Assembly: GCF_019112545.1 (NCBI RefSeq)
Contig: NW_025064938.1
Coordinates: forward strand, 1-64,000
Direction: 5' to 3'
From: Guyanagaster necrorhizus
Taxonomy: Eukaryota > Basidiomycota > Agaricomycetes > Agaricales > Physalacriaceae
Length of the DNA stretch: 64,000 nt
Positions 1 through 12,077 of the stretch are shown here, piece by piece. The notes under the pieces were generated by a model. The model had not been told where the DNA came from, ran no database searches, and saw only the letters and a program-made list of their open reading frames with translations. The position numbers were made by a program, and so were the translations under genes. Every line of letters begins with the position of its first letter. Positions within the stretch are counted from its first letter, which is position 1.

Positions 1-655
1 ACAAGTGGAAGATATGCGAAGAGCACTGAAGAGGGCATTTGATGAATTCCTGTGGTGTGTTTGGTCTGATAGCACATGGGTGTGTGTTTATGAGAAGTCG
101 GGAGGGGAACTGATTAAACCAGAATGAGTTCAAAAAGAGGATCTACCATGTTCAGCAGTCCGCCTCATCCAGAATCCATGGATAAAGAACTGGAGATTTG
201 ATATTATGAGTGGCCACATGCTAGCATTGCGGAATATTGAGGAATGGGGGAATAGGGAGGATGAAGAGGAAATCATGGCAATAATTGAGAGAGAAGAAAG
301 AGAGAAGCAAAAAGAGATGGACATGCAGGAAAGAGAAGATCACATTCTCTGAGAGCACAGAGAAGAAGAGGAATCGTCAGAGAATGAAGCAGAGCCAGAC
401 ATCAGGAGGCAAATAATGGATGAAAGAGAACTGATCACTATAGATGGGAACTGAGGGATGCTACTGGGAGAGCTCATTGTGTTGCCCACTCGGCATCAAA
501 ATTGACAAAGGGAGAAGCAGAGCAAAAAAAGATGTTGGAATACAATGTCAATGAAAGAATTAGTCACATATTCTGACCATTTCAAAGTATATTGACAAAA
601 GATGTGATAGCAAATTGAACAAATTGTTATGGTGCTATTCTCACTCCAACAGATG
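1..655 (+). other. AT-rich stretch with broken Glu/Lys-rich frame
   Basis: No intact gene is visible. On the plus strand a frame opening at an ATG near 206 runs about 47 codons to a TGA near 350 and then continues about 33 codons. It is very rich in Glu, Lys and Arg (for example IEREEREKQKEMDMQ), as in a coiled coil. The stop looks like a decayed Arg codon, but this is inference. CpG is sparser here than after 1100. It may be the end of a decayed transposon or gene that starts outside the window. Confidence 0.25.
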
Positions 656-1045
656 AAAAGCAGTCTGCAAAGAAAATCAGTCATGTACCAAGAACTGCAC
701 ATGCTCCATATGCAGATTCTAAAACAGCAGAATGGACATATTTCAAGAATTGGTAATGTACCGTGGACTGAATGGGAGCCCTACAAGAGTCTAAATGACA
801 AGAATGGACATATTTTGAGAATTGGTAATGTACTGCAGATGGGATGCAAGCCCTACACAGATTTTAAAACACAAGAATTGCCATATTTTGAGAGTTGGTA
901 ATGTACCACAGACTGTACATGCTACCTATATAGATTTTAGAGGACAAGAATGGGGGACAAGAATGGGCACATTTCAAGATTTGGTAATGTACCATGAAAC
1001 AAATGCACTCCCTATGCCCATGTCACATGCAAATGGGCATAGACT
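656..1045 (+). repeat. Degenerate 72-bp tandem repeat
   Basis: The phrase AATGGACATATTT followed by AAGAATTGGTAATGTACC recurs with starts near 731, 803, 875 and 962, a spacing of 72, 72 and 87 bp. The last interval carries an extra 14-15 bp that looks like a local duplication of GAATGGG-GACAA. The spacer between phrases is also conserved (ACATGCTNCATATGCAGATT-like), and a partial unit lies before 731. 72 bp is 24 codons, so one frame repeats NGHISRIGNVP. The copies differ by many transitions. Confidence 0.7.
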
Positions 1046-1080
1046 TCATGTACCACAAAACAGACATGCCCCCTACCAAA

Positions 1081-1323
1081 GTGCATAAACCATGCACAAG
1101 AGGGACCGCTGTGCGTTCGCGGTACCGGCCTGTGCTTGGTCCGTCCTCAGAGCGAGGCATCCATCATATTTTGCAGTCCCACCACTGCTGTTCTGTGTAC
1201 CGCCGTTGCTTTAAACCCTAACTTAGGGTTACTTCTGAGGTTCTTCCGAGCAATTCATGTACTGCCTACCTATAAGCAACACGAGGAATAAATATCGCAT
1301 AGCTCGTCGATTACCTTCTAATC
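1081..1323. other. Possible LTR end, no gene
   Basis: CpG content rises sharply here. The stretch contains the palindromic AACCCTAACTTAGGGTT near 1212 and an AATAAATA polyadenylation-like motif near 1288. This could be the end of a decayed LTR belonging to the repeat upstream, but no second copy lies in the window, so this is only a suggestion. Confidence 0.2.
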
Positions 1324-1893
1324 TCATACCGTGCGACGAGTTCGCATGTGTAATTTTTTGTGGATTAAACCAGGAGTGAGCGTTGGCCAAAGGCGGAAGT
1401 GAATACGACCATCTCCATCACGAACCGGGGGAATAAAGCTCCATTGATACAATCTTCGAAGAGGCCTGAGGTTGTCCGTACACTGAAACACAGATGCATC
1501 TGGAAAAACGATAAACGCAGCACGGGCCAGAAGAGCACAAAACGATAGAAGCGCTCCGCATCCAACCGTTCGTATATTGTACCAGAGTATACACCGTGGG
1601 CTTGATATCGTGAACACCCACCCCGGCAAAGTCTCCACAGAAGAAAACTCGCACTGAAAGGCAGTACCGCTCATCGACATCCTTTCAAAGGATATCCTGA
1701 GAGCGAGCGCATCGAAGTCGTCCTGCTTCGTTTGCGGGAGGGCGGGAGACTGTATGAGACGGACAGAGCACAGAAGAAAAGACCCGACCCGAGCGTGCTC
1801 ATCGAATCTGCCGGGAGAAGGTAAACAGCATGAGTGTAGCGTGCCCCCTCCCGCCCAGTTATACACTTGGCACAGCACTCGACCTTGCAACAC
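1324..1893 (-). CDS. Open frame of unknown function (doubtful)
   Basis: This is a 189-codon stretch without stops on the minus strand, with no ATG at its head (it opens with TTG). I do not recognise the product. The middle is hydrophobic (ALLSFCALLARAAFIVF). Two other minus-strand frames in the same stretch are also partly open, so part of the openness may simply come from the local GC content. A multi-exon gene using AG sites near 1800 is possible. Treat as a weak candidate. Confidence 0.2.
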   Translation of the reverse strand: MLQGRVLCQVYNWAGGGTLHSCCLPSPGRFDEHARVGSFLLCSVRLIQSPALPQTKQDDFDALALRISFERMSMSGTAFQCEFSSVETLPGWVFTISSPRCILWYNIRTVGCGALLSFCALLARAAFIVFPDASVFQCTDNLRPLRRLYQWSFIPPVRDGDGRIHFRLWPTLTPGLIHKKLHMRTRRTV

Positions 1894-2590
1894 AAGACTC
1901 TGGTCGCAGATGGATGGATTAACAGAATCTACCTTTCCAGAAGAGACGGCGTCGTTCTTTTCACGCTTTTAATAATCGAGAACGAATGACTGTAGAGCTA
2001 AAAGACTATGAGCGTGTCAACAAGAGATATCGTAACAAAGAGAGTAGGGCATGGGAGCGGAAGACAGAAGCGGATCCGTTACCTGGTCAACTACTCCTGT
2101 GCTAAATCACGATGGTCACTTTTCTTCCCGAACAGCCCGAACGAATTCGGGCCGCACTACGCCTAGGTCCTTGTATAATGATGCTTTCAACGATAGCTGT
2201 TTATCACAAGCCTAGTGGCAATGGAAGATAGGGGATGATAGTTTCTGTGCATGGTTCAGAACGGAGAAACACGCGTGTAAATGAGGCCGTCTCTAACCAT
2301 GTTGGGTGCATCGCTTGTATATGACAGTAAATGACTCACATCACGAGAAGCAGAAGCCGCGTTGCGCGTCAAATTCGAGGCCCGTAGACAAGGATCGTTG
2401 TGAGACACGATGACATCAGGCTGACGTAATAAAGGCAACGAAAACACGCCATTTGATTTAATTTTACGATGCATAATGGGCATTTGCATTTGTAGTGGAC
2501 GTCGTCATTTGAATGTAACATAACTACGAAGATTGGTATGGCGAAAGAGGCATGACTGAAATGGACAGGGAACATACGGATTGGATAATT
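1894..2590. other. Intergenic, 3' side of rho1
   Basis: No supported gene. It separates the doubtful minus-strand frame from the stop codon of rho1 and presumably carries the rho1 3' untranslated region. Confidence 0.4.
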
Positions 2591-3397
2591 CTACAAGACG
2601 ACACAGTGGCTGCCACGCTTCTTTCCGGGACGGCTAAGGAGCGCCGCACGGGTTGCATACTGGAACACCTCGCGCACGCCTTCACCCGACTTGGCCGAGC
2701 ATTCGAGATAGTGCCTAGCATTGATCTTCTGCGCGACGGCCATGCCCTAAAAGACCCTATCAGCACACCACGAGTAACACAAGACAAGACGGGACGCACC
2801 TCTTCCGGCGTCACAGGCCTCTGACTCGTCTTTCGCAGCTCCTCAATCACCCTCGGATCACGCCGCAAGTCCTTTTTGCACCCAACGAGGATAATCGGCA
2901 ACCCGGCGCAGAAATGCATCACTTCTGAGATCCACTAGAGGGGGGGAGGGGGTGGTTTAGCAGCGTATACATACAGGCCAGTACACTCATGCTCACCTTT
3001 TCCTGGACGTTATCAAGCGAATCCGGACTGTCGACGGCAAAGCAGATGAGGATGACATGCGAGTCAGGGTAGCTCAGAGGTCGCAGCCGGTCGTAATCCT
3101 CCTGCCCCGCCGTATCCCACAGCGCAAGCTCGACATGCTTCCCGTCCACCTCGACATCCGCAACGTAGTTCTCAAACACAGTGGGCACATACACCTATCT
3201 CATCTATCAGCAACCCCACTAACACAACTCACCGCAGCTGAAACGCACCTCAGGGAATGTTCCCTTTGAAAAGACGATCAAGAGGCAGGTCTACGGCACG
3301 CAATCAGCATTGGCGCCTAACACCAGTCAGAGCACCGACAAACCTTGCCGCAAGCACCATCGCCTACAATGACCAGCTTTCTTCGGATTTCAGACAT
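2591..3397 (-). CDS. rho1: Rho1 family small GTPase, 194 aa, five exons
   Basis: Membrane-anchored GTP switch. In fungi Rho1 activates glucan synthase and protein kinase C and organises actin for cell-wall growth (family knowledge). Exons on the minus strand are 3344-3397, 3249-3290, 2997-3194, 2800-2934 and 2591-2746. All four introns are GT-AG, fall between codons, and join to exactly 194 residues. Visible motifs: P-loop GDGACGKT at 12-19, switch I with Y34 and T37, DTAGQE at 59-64 with catalytic Q63, the fungal GCKKDLR base-recognition motif near 116-122, SAK at 160-162, a short basic tail (GKKRG), and CAAX box CVVL at 191-194 whose final Leu predicts geranylgeranylation. Numbering matches human RhoA closely. 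Start and stop are clear. Nothing is missing, so this is probably a functional gene. The Rho1 rather than Rho3/Cdc42 assignment rests on the motifs and tail. Confidence 0.96.
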
Positions 3398-4289
3398 GGC
3401 GTGCAAGAGGGAAAAAGAAGGGTAGAAGGCGCTCCGTACAAGGTGGTGGTAGTGTATAGGAGCAGGCGACACACACTGGGCCCGACTCCAGTTTAAAGCG
3501 GAGTTTGAATTATGACACCGCTTTCGTATTACGTTAGGGTGTCTGTGCGTGGGATTTCAATTCCGGTCCGCCATTTCCGATTCCCTTTTCGACGCTTTTT
3601 TTAAAAAACACGGATACGCAATCCTAGGGAATTATATGAAAGGCTTCAGGTGGATAACCTCTTCTATTCGATCAAGGTCGTTTCTCTTCCCCCACGTCAT
3701 TGTTCATTAGAACGATGTTCTGATTTTTATCTTCCCTTCCTTCGAGAAAATGCCAACGTGCTGCTCAGAAAAAGCTTCTCTTCCTCTTTTCGTACCGATC
3801 CTTTCGGGCCAGGACATTCGACCTTATCGAGAACACCAGTCTCCTCTCAAATTTATCAAATGTTGAAACATTCCACTCGCCACCATGGTCGTATAGCTGG
3901 AACCAGAACTTCCCAGAATCCATAGTTCGCTTGCTTCCACTCTCCAAGTATCACCACTCACAACTCGGGGAGGGTCATCTGCTCTTGCGAGACGGACATG
4001 TATACCGCTCGCTCCTTCTCAGCCGCGGCACTCGGACTGACGATCCACTGGTATTTTCAAGGCTCTGAAAATTACCCCGCCCTCTTTCCCATGAAGCGGC
4101 GTCTTACCACTTCCAAATCAACTCAGCATCAGACTGTAACCGTTCACAGCGAAACCGTAGACGATTTCCAGACCGGACGACGGTTTGTCCAGCAGTGCAT
4201 GCTGCGTTCTTGTAGGCACCTACGGGCTCTGACCTGAGGGGAAAATACGGATAAGAGGGAACCCAGCTTGCCCACCCACGCGTCCCATA
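3398..4289. other. Intergenic, 5' side of rho1
   Basis: This region contains the presumed rho1 promoter. No TATA box is convincing. Pyrimidine-rich stretches occur at 3650-3800. No coding potential is supported. Confidence 0.35.
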
Positions 4290-4535
4290 GGCGCGCAGGA
4301 ACACGAATCCCTTTTTATTCTCACTTCTCCCTATTTCGATGGCGATCTCCCCTGCCCAGAGGGAAGAAATTACTCGCGCCCCTTTTCTTCGACCTTCTCA
4401 TTATGATCATTATCCTCTCTCAGTTCACCGCCTTCGATCACCATCAGCCTGTGGCGATATCAGGTCTCTTCATCGAAACATTCCTTCACAAACTACGCAG
4501 ATTCGAACAATAGATCCCCTCTCTTATGGCCGCGT
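4290..4535 (+). repeat. Diverged dispersed repeat, copy 1
   Basis: About 240 bp matches 6815-7020 in the same orientation. Shared blocks include CCCTTTTTATT/TCCTTTTTATT, TTCGA-GGC(A)AT, CCCCTTTTCT, CTCATTAT, ATTATCCTCTCTCAGTT, CGCCTTCGAT and ACATTCCTTCA. The second copy lies just before the LINE fragment at 7205, so this may be part of that non-LTR element. Confidence 0.6.
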
Positions 4536-6404
4536 GGTACTACCAAAAACCCCGCCTTACACATAAAACGGCGCTCAGTCATTTTCGATCCCGATTCCGT
4601 ATCTGGCTCGAAATACTGCATCCGACACCTGACGAGACGAAAGCCAGCCCATATGTCTCTTTCTCATTTCTACTCGGTATGCCACACCTGCGAGATCACG
4701 TTGTCCAGAAAATACAACTCATGAATTCTTGAAAAGCCAGGAGCATGCTCTCCATGTGACATTCTCTTCGACGTCTTTCCCAACGCACAATTGTAGTAAA
4801 ATATGGATTTCTATTTTTTGACGTTCGACCTTGCATGAATATTCTCGCTCGCTCTCCCCATTTTCCCTGGGATGCTCACTCATTTTCTTAGTGATACATT
4901 TCCTAAATATCCTATCACATTCTACGTATTGGGGTAGTATAAAGGGAATCGCTACCGCAACTATCATGAACATCGTTTCTATCCCGCTTACATATCAACC
5001 GCGAGTTCCAATACTAATCGTCCTCTCCTTTTCCATTATGGATCCGAATGGTTGACAACCTCCATTGCACCGTCCTTTCCTGGCCCAACCCATCAGTTTC
5101 TGCGATCAACCTGCAGGAAAGAGAGACATATTACACTGCAACTATGCTCCTTCCCAGCCCTTCACCACAGTGAACTCATTCTGTCCGCACCTGCACTTCC
5201 AAAACCCAACGACACGTTTCACGGCAGATTACCTGCTCCGAACGGCGTGGTGAGTACCTCTCTATCCATACATTCCTCCAACGCGCTGACGGATACAGCG
5301 CTCTGACACGAACTCGCTGTATTGCCCCAACGTTTCATCATACTTGGATTATTATCAACTCAGACCTTCCACTTCAACAGCTATTGAAATCCTTAGTATA
5401 GCGGGCACTTGAGCATAAGTATGCTGTTCATTAATGTACCAAATTACAGTCCTATTTAAATCATAGTTGTTGAAGTATGCGAAGTACGGATACCTTAAGC
5501 AGGTGGATAGTGGGGACTCGGGGATAAGCAGGGAACCCTCACAAACACGGGAGGGGCTCGATTACAAAGTGTCTAATTTTATATACTGCTAAAATTAGAA
5601 AATCTACAATGGAAAGGAGGGAGATGATTAGTATCAGTCGGAAATGCGGCACATTTAGTATGTCAACAAAACTGCATTCTCCATAGCATGGCTAAGTATC
5701 ATAGAAACATGAGTATCTAAGGAATCATTACCACAGGAGCAAACAGTGTTATATTCAAGAGTACGAGCGATTTCTTGAACGCAATTAGCATAGTAACGGG
5801 ACATCAATCGATCATTCCGTCAAACCATCTTTCAGGCTTGTGTTCCAACGGCAGCGTCGCATGATTCAGTTAGGCTATATTAACCATTCTTTTTGCGGTG
5901 CAGTTTCGAGAGCACCCGAAAAGCGGAAATGTCGATTGCATAGAGCATCGCAGCGCGTTGCTAGCAGTGAGTCAGACCACAGATCGGAACCTCTCCTCGT
6001 ATCGTAACGGAGACACCCGGTTATCCGGAAGTGTACGTTGAGTTCCCCATTATATGTCACAGTAACCTTTACCAGCATCATTATTCTACAGAGCGCCAGC
6101 CTCAGCATGATGGGGTGTCCTTACTCCACTCAAAAGCACTTATACCGACGCTATATTTGCCAATTTCCTCAGAAATACGACTTTCTCAGCCCCCCACGCG
6201 GCGCACGTCGAGTCAACGACTTTCTTTATCTAGTATTCATTAAACCAGCGATGTCAACGAGGATCCACGTCGGTCGCATCTATCTTATTGTTCGCCACTC
6301 GGTTTACTGACTCTTTTCAGAACCAAACAACACCATCCATCCGACGAACTGATGAATACTTGCTCCCTGCAAAATGAGCTTGTCCAGGAATTTCATCGCG
6401 ATTG
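4536..6404. other. No gene recognised
   Basis: I see no conserved coding region, tRNA or clear transposon end. Open frames here are short and overlap each other in several frames. Confidence 0.35.
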
Positions 6405-6502
6405 CAGTTTATCAATTATCACAAACGATTCAGACATCTCGTGTTCCAGTCAGGTCCTACCAGCCATGCCAATTTATAGCGCAGTTTCGAAATGAACCAC
6501 GC
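6405..6502 (+). repeat. Short dispersed repeat, copy 1
   Basis: About 95 bp matches 8565-8662 in the same orientation: TTATCACAAACGATTCAGA here and TTATCACCAACGATTCAGA there, then CAGCCATGCCA and CAGTTTC in both. Differences are mainly transitions. Confidence 0.6.
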
Positions 6503-6814
6503 CACTTCACAAGCCCGAGCCTTGAGCCCAAGTCGTACAAGGCTCAGGCTTAAGCCTGGCCTTATAGATTGATATAGCTTCACAAGTCTAACATTGTACT
6601 ATATACTGAATCATGCTGATCTGATAAAACGCTATCGTTGCCCAAGTGCTTTTGGCGAAAATATACTGCTCTCTCTCAACGACTAATTGCATGGAATTGA
6701 GTTTGAATGTGGAGGCATCTTGGGAGGCATTGTAAAATCGATCACAGGATAATACTGAGTCACACTACCCCATAGGAATCGATAGTAAAAGAGGGTATCC
6801 ACTGCTTCTGATAT

Positions 6815-7020
6815 CCACGAAGGAACACAACTCCTTTTTATTCGTTTTTCGACGGCAATTTCTCCTAGAAATCACTCACATCCCTTTTCTCCGCCTCTCA
6901 TTATCAGAATTATCCTATCCTCTCTCAGTTCTCCGCCTTCGATTACTCGTGACATCAGGTCCCTTCATTACAACATTCCTTCATGTAGAAACGACACAAA
7001 TATGGTCCCCGACTTGATTC
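6815..7020 (+). repeat. Diverged dispersed repeat, copy 2
   Basis: Second copy of the 4290-4535 repeat, shorter by small deletions. It stands about 180 bp upstream of the LINE fragment, in the same orientation. Confidence 0.6.
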
Positions 7021-7204
7021 CCCTAACTATACCGTCCGAAATAAGTACGCGGGGAGAAAAAATAGTAGCCATGATGAAAACCACAGCGTACGAGATCATC
7101 AAGAAAACTAAAATTCAAACAGAAACATACCAGGATAAGCTTGACGGAGAGACACCAACAAAAATGTGATACTAGCTCTAGTTGCCGGGGGGTAGAGGTA
7201 AGAG

Positions 7205-7790
7205 GCAGAAGTAATGACAGAACAGGTCTGGACCTCTGTTAGATGGCTAGATTTCAACCGATCGGCCAGCTTCTTCCTATGGACGTGGCCACACGAACTG
7301 GATAGACATTTACGGCTGCGAAGATAGAGTTCAGTGTCAGAAATGCAACATCAAAGAAAGCACGAAGTATGGCACCTTGCACAGCATCTATGGAAACAGA
7401 AGATCGTATCCGACCTCGTAATCATGAAAAGAATCATCATCTTGTGCGGTGTCCAGCCTCCAGAGACCCACGGAAATGTGATCAAACGGGCCACAGAAAG
7501 GTTCCGCCGGATACTGTTTCCAGAGTTGGCGCATCTCACCGAGAAGATTAGGAACGACCGGGTCATAAATGAAAGACCAACTACACAGCAAGCGAAATTG
7601 AACAGCGGCGGTCACAAGCAGTAAATCGTTGGATGCGGCTGGATTATATACTATCAGAAAAGAAATACTTCTAGAAGAAGGTAATACAAGTCTCTCGTTA
7701 TAAATACATGAAAGGGAACGCTTCCTCAGGAAAGCTCCCTCCCAGAAGACTGGACAAGGGAAAATGGGGCTTTGTGGGTATTGTCAATTA
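7205..7790 (+). pseudogene. LINE (non-LTR retrotransposon) 3' fragment
   Basis: Decayed C-terminal end of a reverse transcriptase of the kind found in basidiomycete LINEs. Seen directly: a Cys pair region (VQCQKCNIKES, near 7330), then in a second frame EVWHLAQHLWKQK, ILCGVQPPET, ELAHLTEKIRNDRVINE, then in a third frame QAVNRWMRLDYILSEKKYF and finally GTLPQESSLPEDW. The order and wording resemble the HVWxLAxxLWxxK ... AHLIWxLRNxRVIxE ... NRWxxAINxRLxLDxxLT ... TWxGTLxxExxLPxxW tail I associate with these elements. Reading it needs several frame changes and stops, so it is inactive. The RT and endonuclease domains are absent upstream, a typical 5' truncation. The family assignment is from memory of the motif order, not a search. 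Confidence 0.6.
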
Positions 7791-8564
7791 GATGATGGCC
7801 TGGTACTAATTGTGATCAAGAAGAACTCTATGCGGTGGAGTGCCACACAGGCCCTGCTCCACAATGCGCGAAAATCAGTGTGTAAAAGCATTACTTCGTA
7901 TGGTCAGTTCACCGTGCGGCGCCTTTACTTAACCGTTGCCTTATGACACATCTATGAATTCTTATCAAGCTGACGAGGTTATAAGCCCCCGATCCATTGA
8001 CGGGCTAAGTACAATGTCATTGGCGTGCCACTCCGCTAGTCGGAGTTGGGGTGAATGACGCCATACCAATCATTCCACAAAAAGAAAAAAAAAGAAACCT
8101 ACAAACTCCTAAGGTCTATATAATTAAGGCCGTCACAGTCGTACACGGCCGTATATTCATTATGGCGAGCTCATCCTGTAATACTTTGTAGTATGACGCA
8201 AAGTAATGGAATAATGTACTAACTTGTTTTGCAAGTATAGAGTGGATCTAAATGAAGAAATCGGTCATTTTTTGGTGCTTTACAAGGCTCCAAAGCTTGA
8301 ATCATGACATCATAATGCCTTACAATGAAAATTTATAGTCAGAAGAGTGTCGGACATGTAGGAAATTGAGAGAACACGAGTACACACTATTTTAATTCAC
8401 TTTAGAATGTGTACACACAGCTCAAAATCCCTCGTCAAACCACTTCAGCACCGCTAAATAATACGGCCGTGTTGTACGGTATTGCTAGAAGGCGTCACAG
8501 TTTCGGCATGTATACGGTACATGGAACCCGTACAACCGCGCAATACGGTTACAGCGCGCACCCC
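7791..8564. other. No gene recognised
   Basis: No coding region or RNA gene is supported. Several A-rich runs occur near 8070-8100. Confidence 0.35.
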
Positions 8565-8662
8565 ACTTGGGATGATCGATTATCACCAACGATTCAGAAA
8601 CTCTCATGTTTAGTCAAGTTATATCAGCCATGCCACTTATAACACAGTTTCTAAAGGAAGCG
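8565..8662 (+). repeat. Short dispersed repeat, copy 2
   Basis: Second copy of the 6405-6502 repeat. A poly-T run follows at 8798-8816. Confidence 0.6.
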
Positions 8663-8895
8663 CAGTGCGGAAATGTTAGTATACGCCCTTCTTCATCTCA
8701 ACACACATAGTAATGTCGCTTCAGTCCGATTAGAACCCGAGGCCTCTTTTTGCTACAAACTACAGTGCACTGTAAGATGCTAATATGTTCGTTGTTTTTT
8801 TTTTTTCTTTTTTGCGGTCATAATGGTCAACGTGGTATAAAACTCTGAACAGTTGGGTATAAAACAAATGCTTCCGACTATCTTCCCACGACCAG

Positions 8896-9300
8896 TTAAT
8901 CATTCACGTTAGACACGCTTGCAGATCTGCGCTCATGTGAGAGTCTACCACAGTACAGAAAGGAAGCCACGGAATTACTCACGGCAAGATTATCGTCCCC
9001 CCATTTTCCCGTTTAATGAGAAGCATTTGTGTGCCCTTGTCCCAGTCAGTGGAAACTCCCTCCTTCCAAAAATAAACCGGTACTCACATCTGCCATATGA
9101 CTGGTAGATACTACGACGCCTCTGACGAGTTGTCCCGTCGAGTCGAAAAACGAGACACGCGAGCCAATCTATCGAAGTGAGCATCGCTACGATGTAAGTA
9201 ATTCAGATGATACCCACAGGAAAGGCATTCATAGCGGAAATAGTCAGTGGGATACATACTCCTTAGCCCTGACGACTTAAATACCTCTAAATCATTAGAG
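8896..9300 (-). pseudogene. Micro-gene family, copy B (start damaged)
   Basis: One of three copies of an intron-rich small gene (see 11600-12077 and 48358-48683). Exon 2 is 9088-9168 (81 bp; IGSRVSFFDSTGQLV then RGVVVSTSHMAD). Exon 3 is 8983-9035 (53 bp; GTQMLLIKRENGGTIILP). Exon 4 runs from 8917 to the TAA at 8896 (VSNVND). Introns start GTGAGT and end AG, with the same phases as the other copies. The exon 1 counterpart (NDLEVFKSSGLR, about 9258-9300) has no usable ATG and its splice donor is altered, so this copy is probably broken. Downstream on the plus strand, near 9917, the phrase GATGCTGGCATGTAAA also occurs beside copy A. Function is unknown. The pattern suggests a short beta-strand-rich domain. 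Confidence 0.55.
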
Positions 9301-11599
9301 TTTAATAAAGCCAGGTGGCTGTGCCGGAGATTTAGATTTCGACACCACAAAGCACTGCACTACGACGGATCGACCGTAGCGCATGGTTCATTTACATTGA
9401 CGTACGGCACATCACCGGATGCAAACTTGCAGCATCACGCGAATGATACGGGACTAGGGGTAAAGATGCCAAAGCTTGAAACTCACCCCCGAAGTAGAGT
9501 TGTCACCAACGTTGTATTGTACGTGTCCTTCGTTCCTTGTTCGAGATCCGGTGCGCTGTAGCGTACCTCTGAAAGAAGTTTCAACCGTGAAGCAAGGCCG
9601 TAATCCTCTAGGATGATACATGAATAATGCGAGACAGACAGGGCAGGTTTCTCCGATGAAAGGCGTATGTACCTCCAGAGGAAGGCGTAGCGGTACAAGT
9701 AGAGACTTAATCTCTGGTATAGATTTGGGAACTGAAAAGGTTCATTTTATTCCATAGCAAAAGCGATTTGATCTGACCGGCATTAACGCAGAGAAATCGG
9801 ACACCACCACCACAGTGAAGTCCGACCATACTGTTTATTGATGCATGCGTCTCGCACGCGCGCTCTGAGGACGTGATGGGACCATGAAGACTCCGTATCG
9901 GTGATAGGAACAGCATTTTAAGCGATGCTGGCATGTAAAACGAGCTCAGGATAGATCACAGTTGAGACGAGATGAAACGCCTTCTACTCAGAAGAGGATT
10001 AAGAATAACGAACAGATAGGTTGTCGTACACAAGGAAGAAAACATTGAGGCATGTGGACGCAGCAAAAGGCATTGATGCAAGGGCAAGAGGGACTTGACC
10101 TAGACAAGGACATGTAAGGAGCCGAGAAGAGAGTTATGCAGAATCGTTCGCCCGATCTGCCCGAAGGTGGTAGTCCTTTCTGCTTTCAGTGTAGAGACAA
10201 AGGATATGGTAATTTCGAGGTTTGAAGCGTGCATGGAAAAGGGCGTCCTGAGGTAACAGATGTGATAACGAGAGCAGCGATATCGCCGGAGATAATGGTG
10301 CGAGTGAGATGGGTCTCCAAGTCTTGACTACGCGCGAAGCGGGGGTACGACTCCCCGTCCGCCGTTCCTTCCCTCCTTGCCGTATGGCTCATCTGCATTA
10401 TTACTCAACGTCACAAGTTTCCCCGGTACCGATACTAAATGATTTGGAGCCTGAAGACGACAGGTTCCGAGAGACTAAGCTTGAAACCATCAAGCACTAC
10501 GCAGATACCGTTCAATGCCGATGCTGTTCGCCGTGATGGTGTCGAGGATGGCTGCAGAATAGACGATAATATAGATCACTATTACAGCACCCGAGGCTGA
10601 GCAGTAACATGAGTTCTCATCATTTTGATGAGTACGTCTTTGCCTGAGACAGCGGGTGCAAACAGAGCCCGTGGGAGATATGTCTTTGACCGTATCTTCA
10701 ACCGCAGATTCTGGCACACTGGCATGGTTGCAAGTGCCATAATCAATGAACTGATTCACCTGAGTCGTTGCGGATAAAAAAAAGGATAACAATCAAGATG
10801 GCGCGCGAGCAGTTGAGGTCGTACAAGATCCGGCCTCCTTGTTTCTGTTTGGAAAGAATCTGTTAGAAAGAAATGGGGTCGAGTTCTCTGCTGAGGACCA
10901 AGTCCGATGATTTCAAATTAAAAATCTTGGCCGATCCCATCATTTCCTTCTTGACTACCAAACCTTTCCTTTTTCGTTGTTTGACGCTCGCGAAAGACCA
11001 TCGTTATTCCAAAGCTCCCCACAGCTCATTATTTGGTACTCGTAACCCAGGTCGCCAAGCTGACCGTGGACAACGGCAGATCTTTGTCAGGTCCGGATTT
11101 GGTACCCCCGCTAAATACTTCGAGGACAGTCGTAGTAACCAATGCCATGTGCTGCAATACAACATTTTAGGGAAAAAATAACTCTCTGTGTAAGTTATAT
11201 GGGAATCTAACTCTCCGATCGACATTTGTCACCGCAGAGGTGGAGCAAATTCCCTACTTGGATGCGAGAGGTGAAACGCCGTATTATTTCCTTCAGTAGC
11301 TCTCTGTTCTGTCGTCGTGTTCTCTGTTCTCTATTGCTTCCATGTTTAACAAACAATGGGGAGTCCGTTTATGCATGATCCTTCCCTATTTTAAAATCCA
11401 TTCTTATGGTCATCGATGCTGTAGTCGGCGGATATTGGTATACTTTCTTATCTCTACGCCATCGGGGTGTTTACCCTCAGATGGAGACATGATTTTATCC
11501 ACTGCATCGCCTCATGTAAGTATACAAGTACGAAAAATTTTTCAGTATTGGAATAGGTGCCTTCTTTGGTCTTATTTCCGCACCATGTCGGGAATACGG
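9301..11599. other. No gene recognised
   Basis: No supported gene. A minus-strand open stretch at 10490-10792 has a hydrophobic run (GAVIVIYIIVYSAAIL) after several Cys residues, but no family or splice pattern supports it. Confidence 0.3.
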
Positions 11600-12077
11600 C
11601 TAACCTTGGAATAGTCCTGCCGCCCTATGTAAATGAGAGGGAAGCGACAGCACTACCACAGAAGTGTCGTACTTACGGTAAGGTTATGCTACTTCCACTG
11701 TCACACTTGACGCGGACTACTTGCATACCCTGTAGCATATCAGTTGAAAGGCACATTTATGAAGAGGACACACACGTTCGCCATGCGAATTGTAGATTCG
11801 ACGACACCTCCCACTAGTCTTCCGGTCGAGTCGTAGAAGGAAACGCGCGAACCAGGCTAGAAAAATGAGCATGGGTGTAAACTATCATGAAGCAGACGTA
11901 CTGAAAGCGAGTCCATGGTAGGTGAAGGATGGGATGATGATGATAACTTGGCCTGGCATCTTTTTGAGTCAAGGTTCTACTCTTCGGAGGATATATAAGG
12001 AAGTAATTGGATGATGGACAGAAGATAAGTACATACATAATCCCGCGAGAATCCATCGCTGTCAATAATACTTCCAT
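11600..12077 (-). CDS. Micro-gene family, copy A, about 68 aa
   Basis: Likely an intact member of the four-exon micro-gene family. ATG at 12075-12077 opens MEVLLTAMDSRGIM; the exact end of exon 1 (near 12030-12040, GTATGT or GTACTT donor) is unresolved. Exon 2 is 11776-11856 (81 bp; PGSRVSFYDSTGRLV, GGVVESTIRMAN). Exon 3 is 11677-11729 (53 bp; GMQVVRVKCDSGSSITLP). Exon 4 is 11600-11624 (AAGLFQG, TAG). Introns 2 and 3 are 46 and 52 bp, GT-AG, phases 0 and 2. The protein has no signal peptide or membrane segment and alternates hydrophobic residues like a small beta barrel. I do not know its function. Identical exon lengths in three diverged copies argue that it is, or was, a real gene. Confidence 0.55.

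Noticed and set aside
1324..1893. Membrane protein gene on the minus strand
   Set aside because: Open for 189 codons, but without ATG, with other open frames overlapping and no family pattern. Kept only as a doubtful candidate.
6511..6570. Palindromic GAGCCTTGAGCCC / AGGCTTAAGCCT segment as a regulatory hairpin
   Set aside because: Short imperfect inverted repeats only, with no neighbouring gene and no second copy to support a function.
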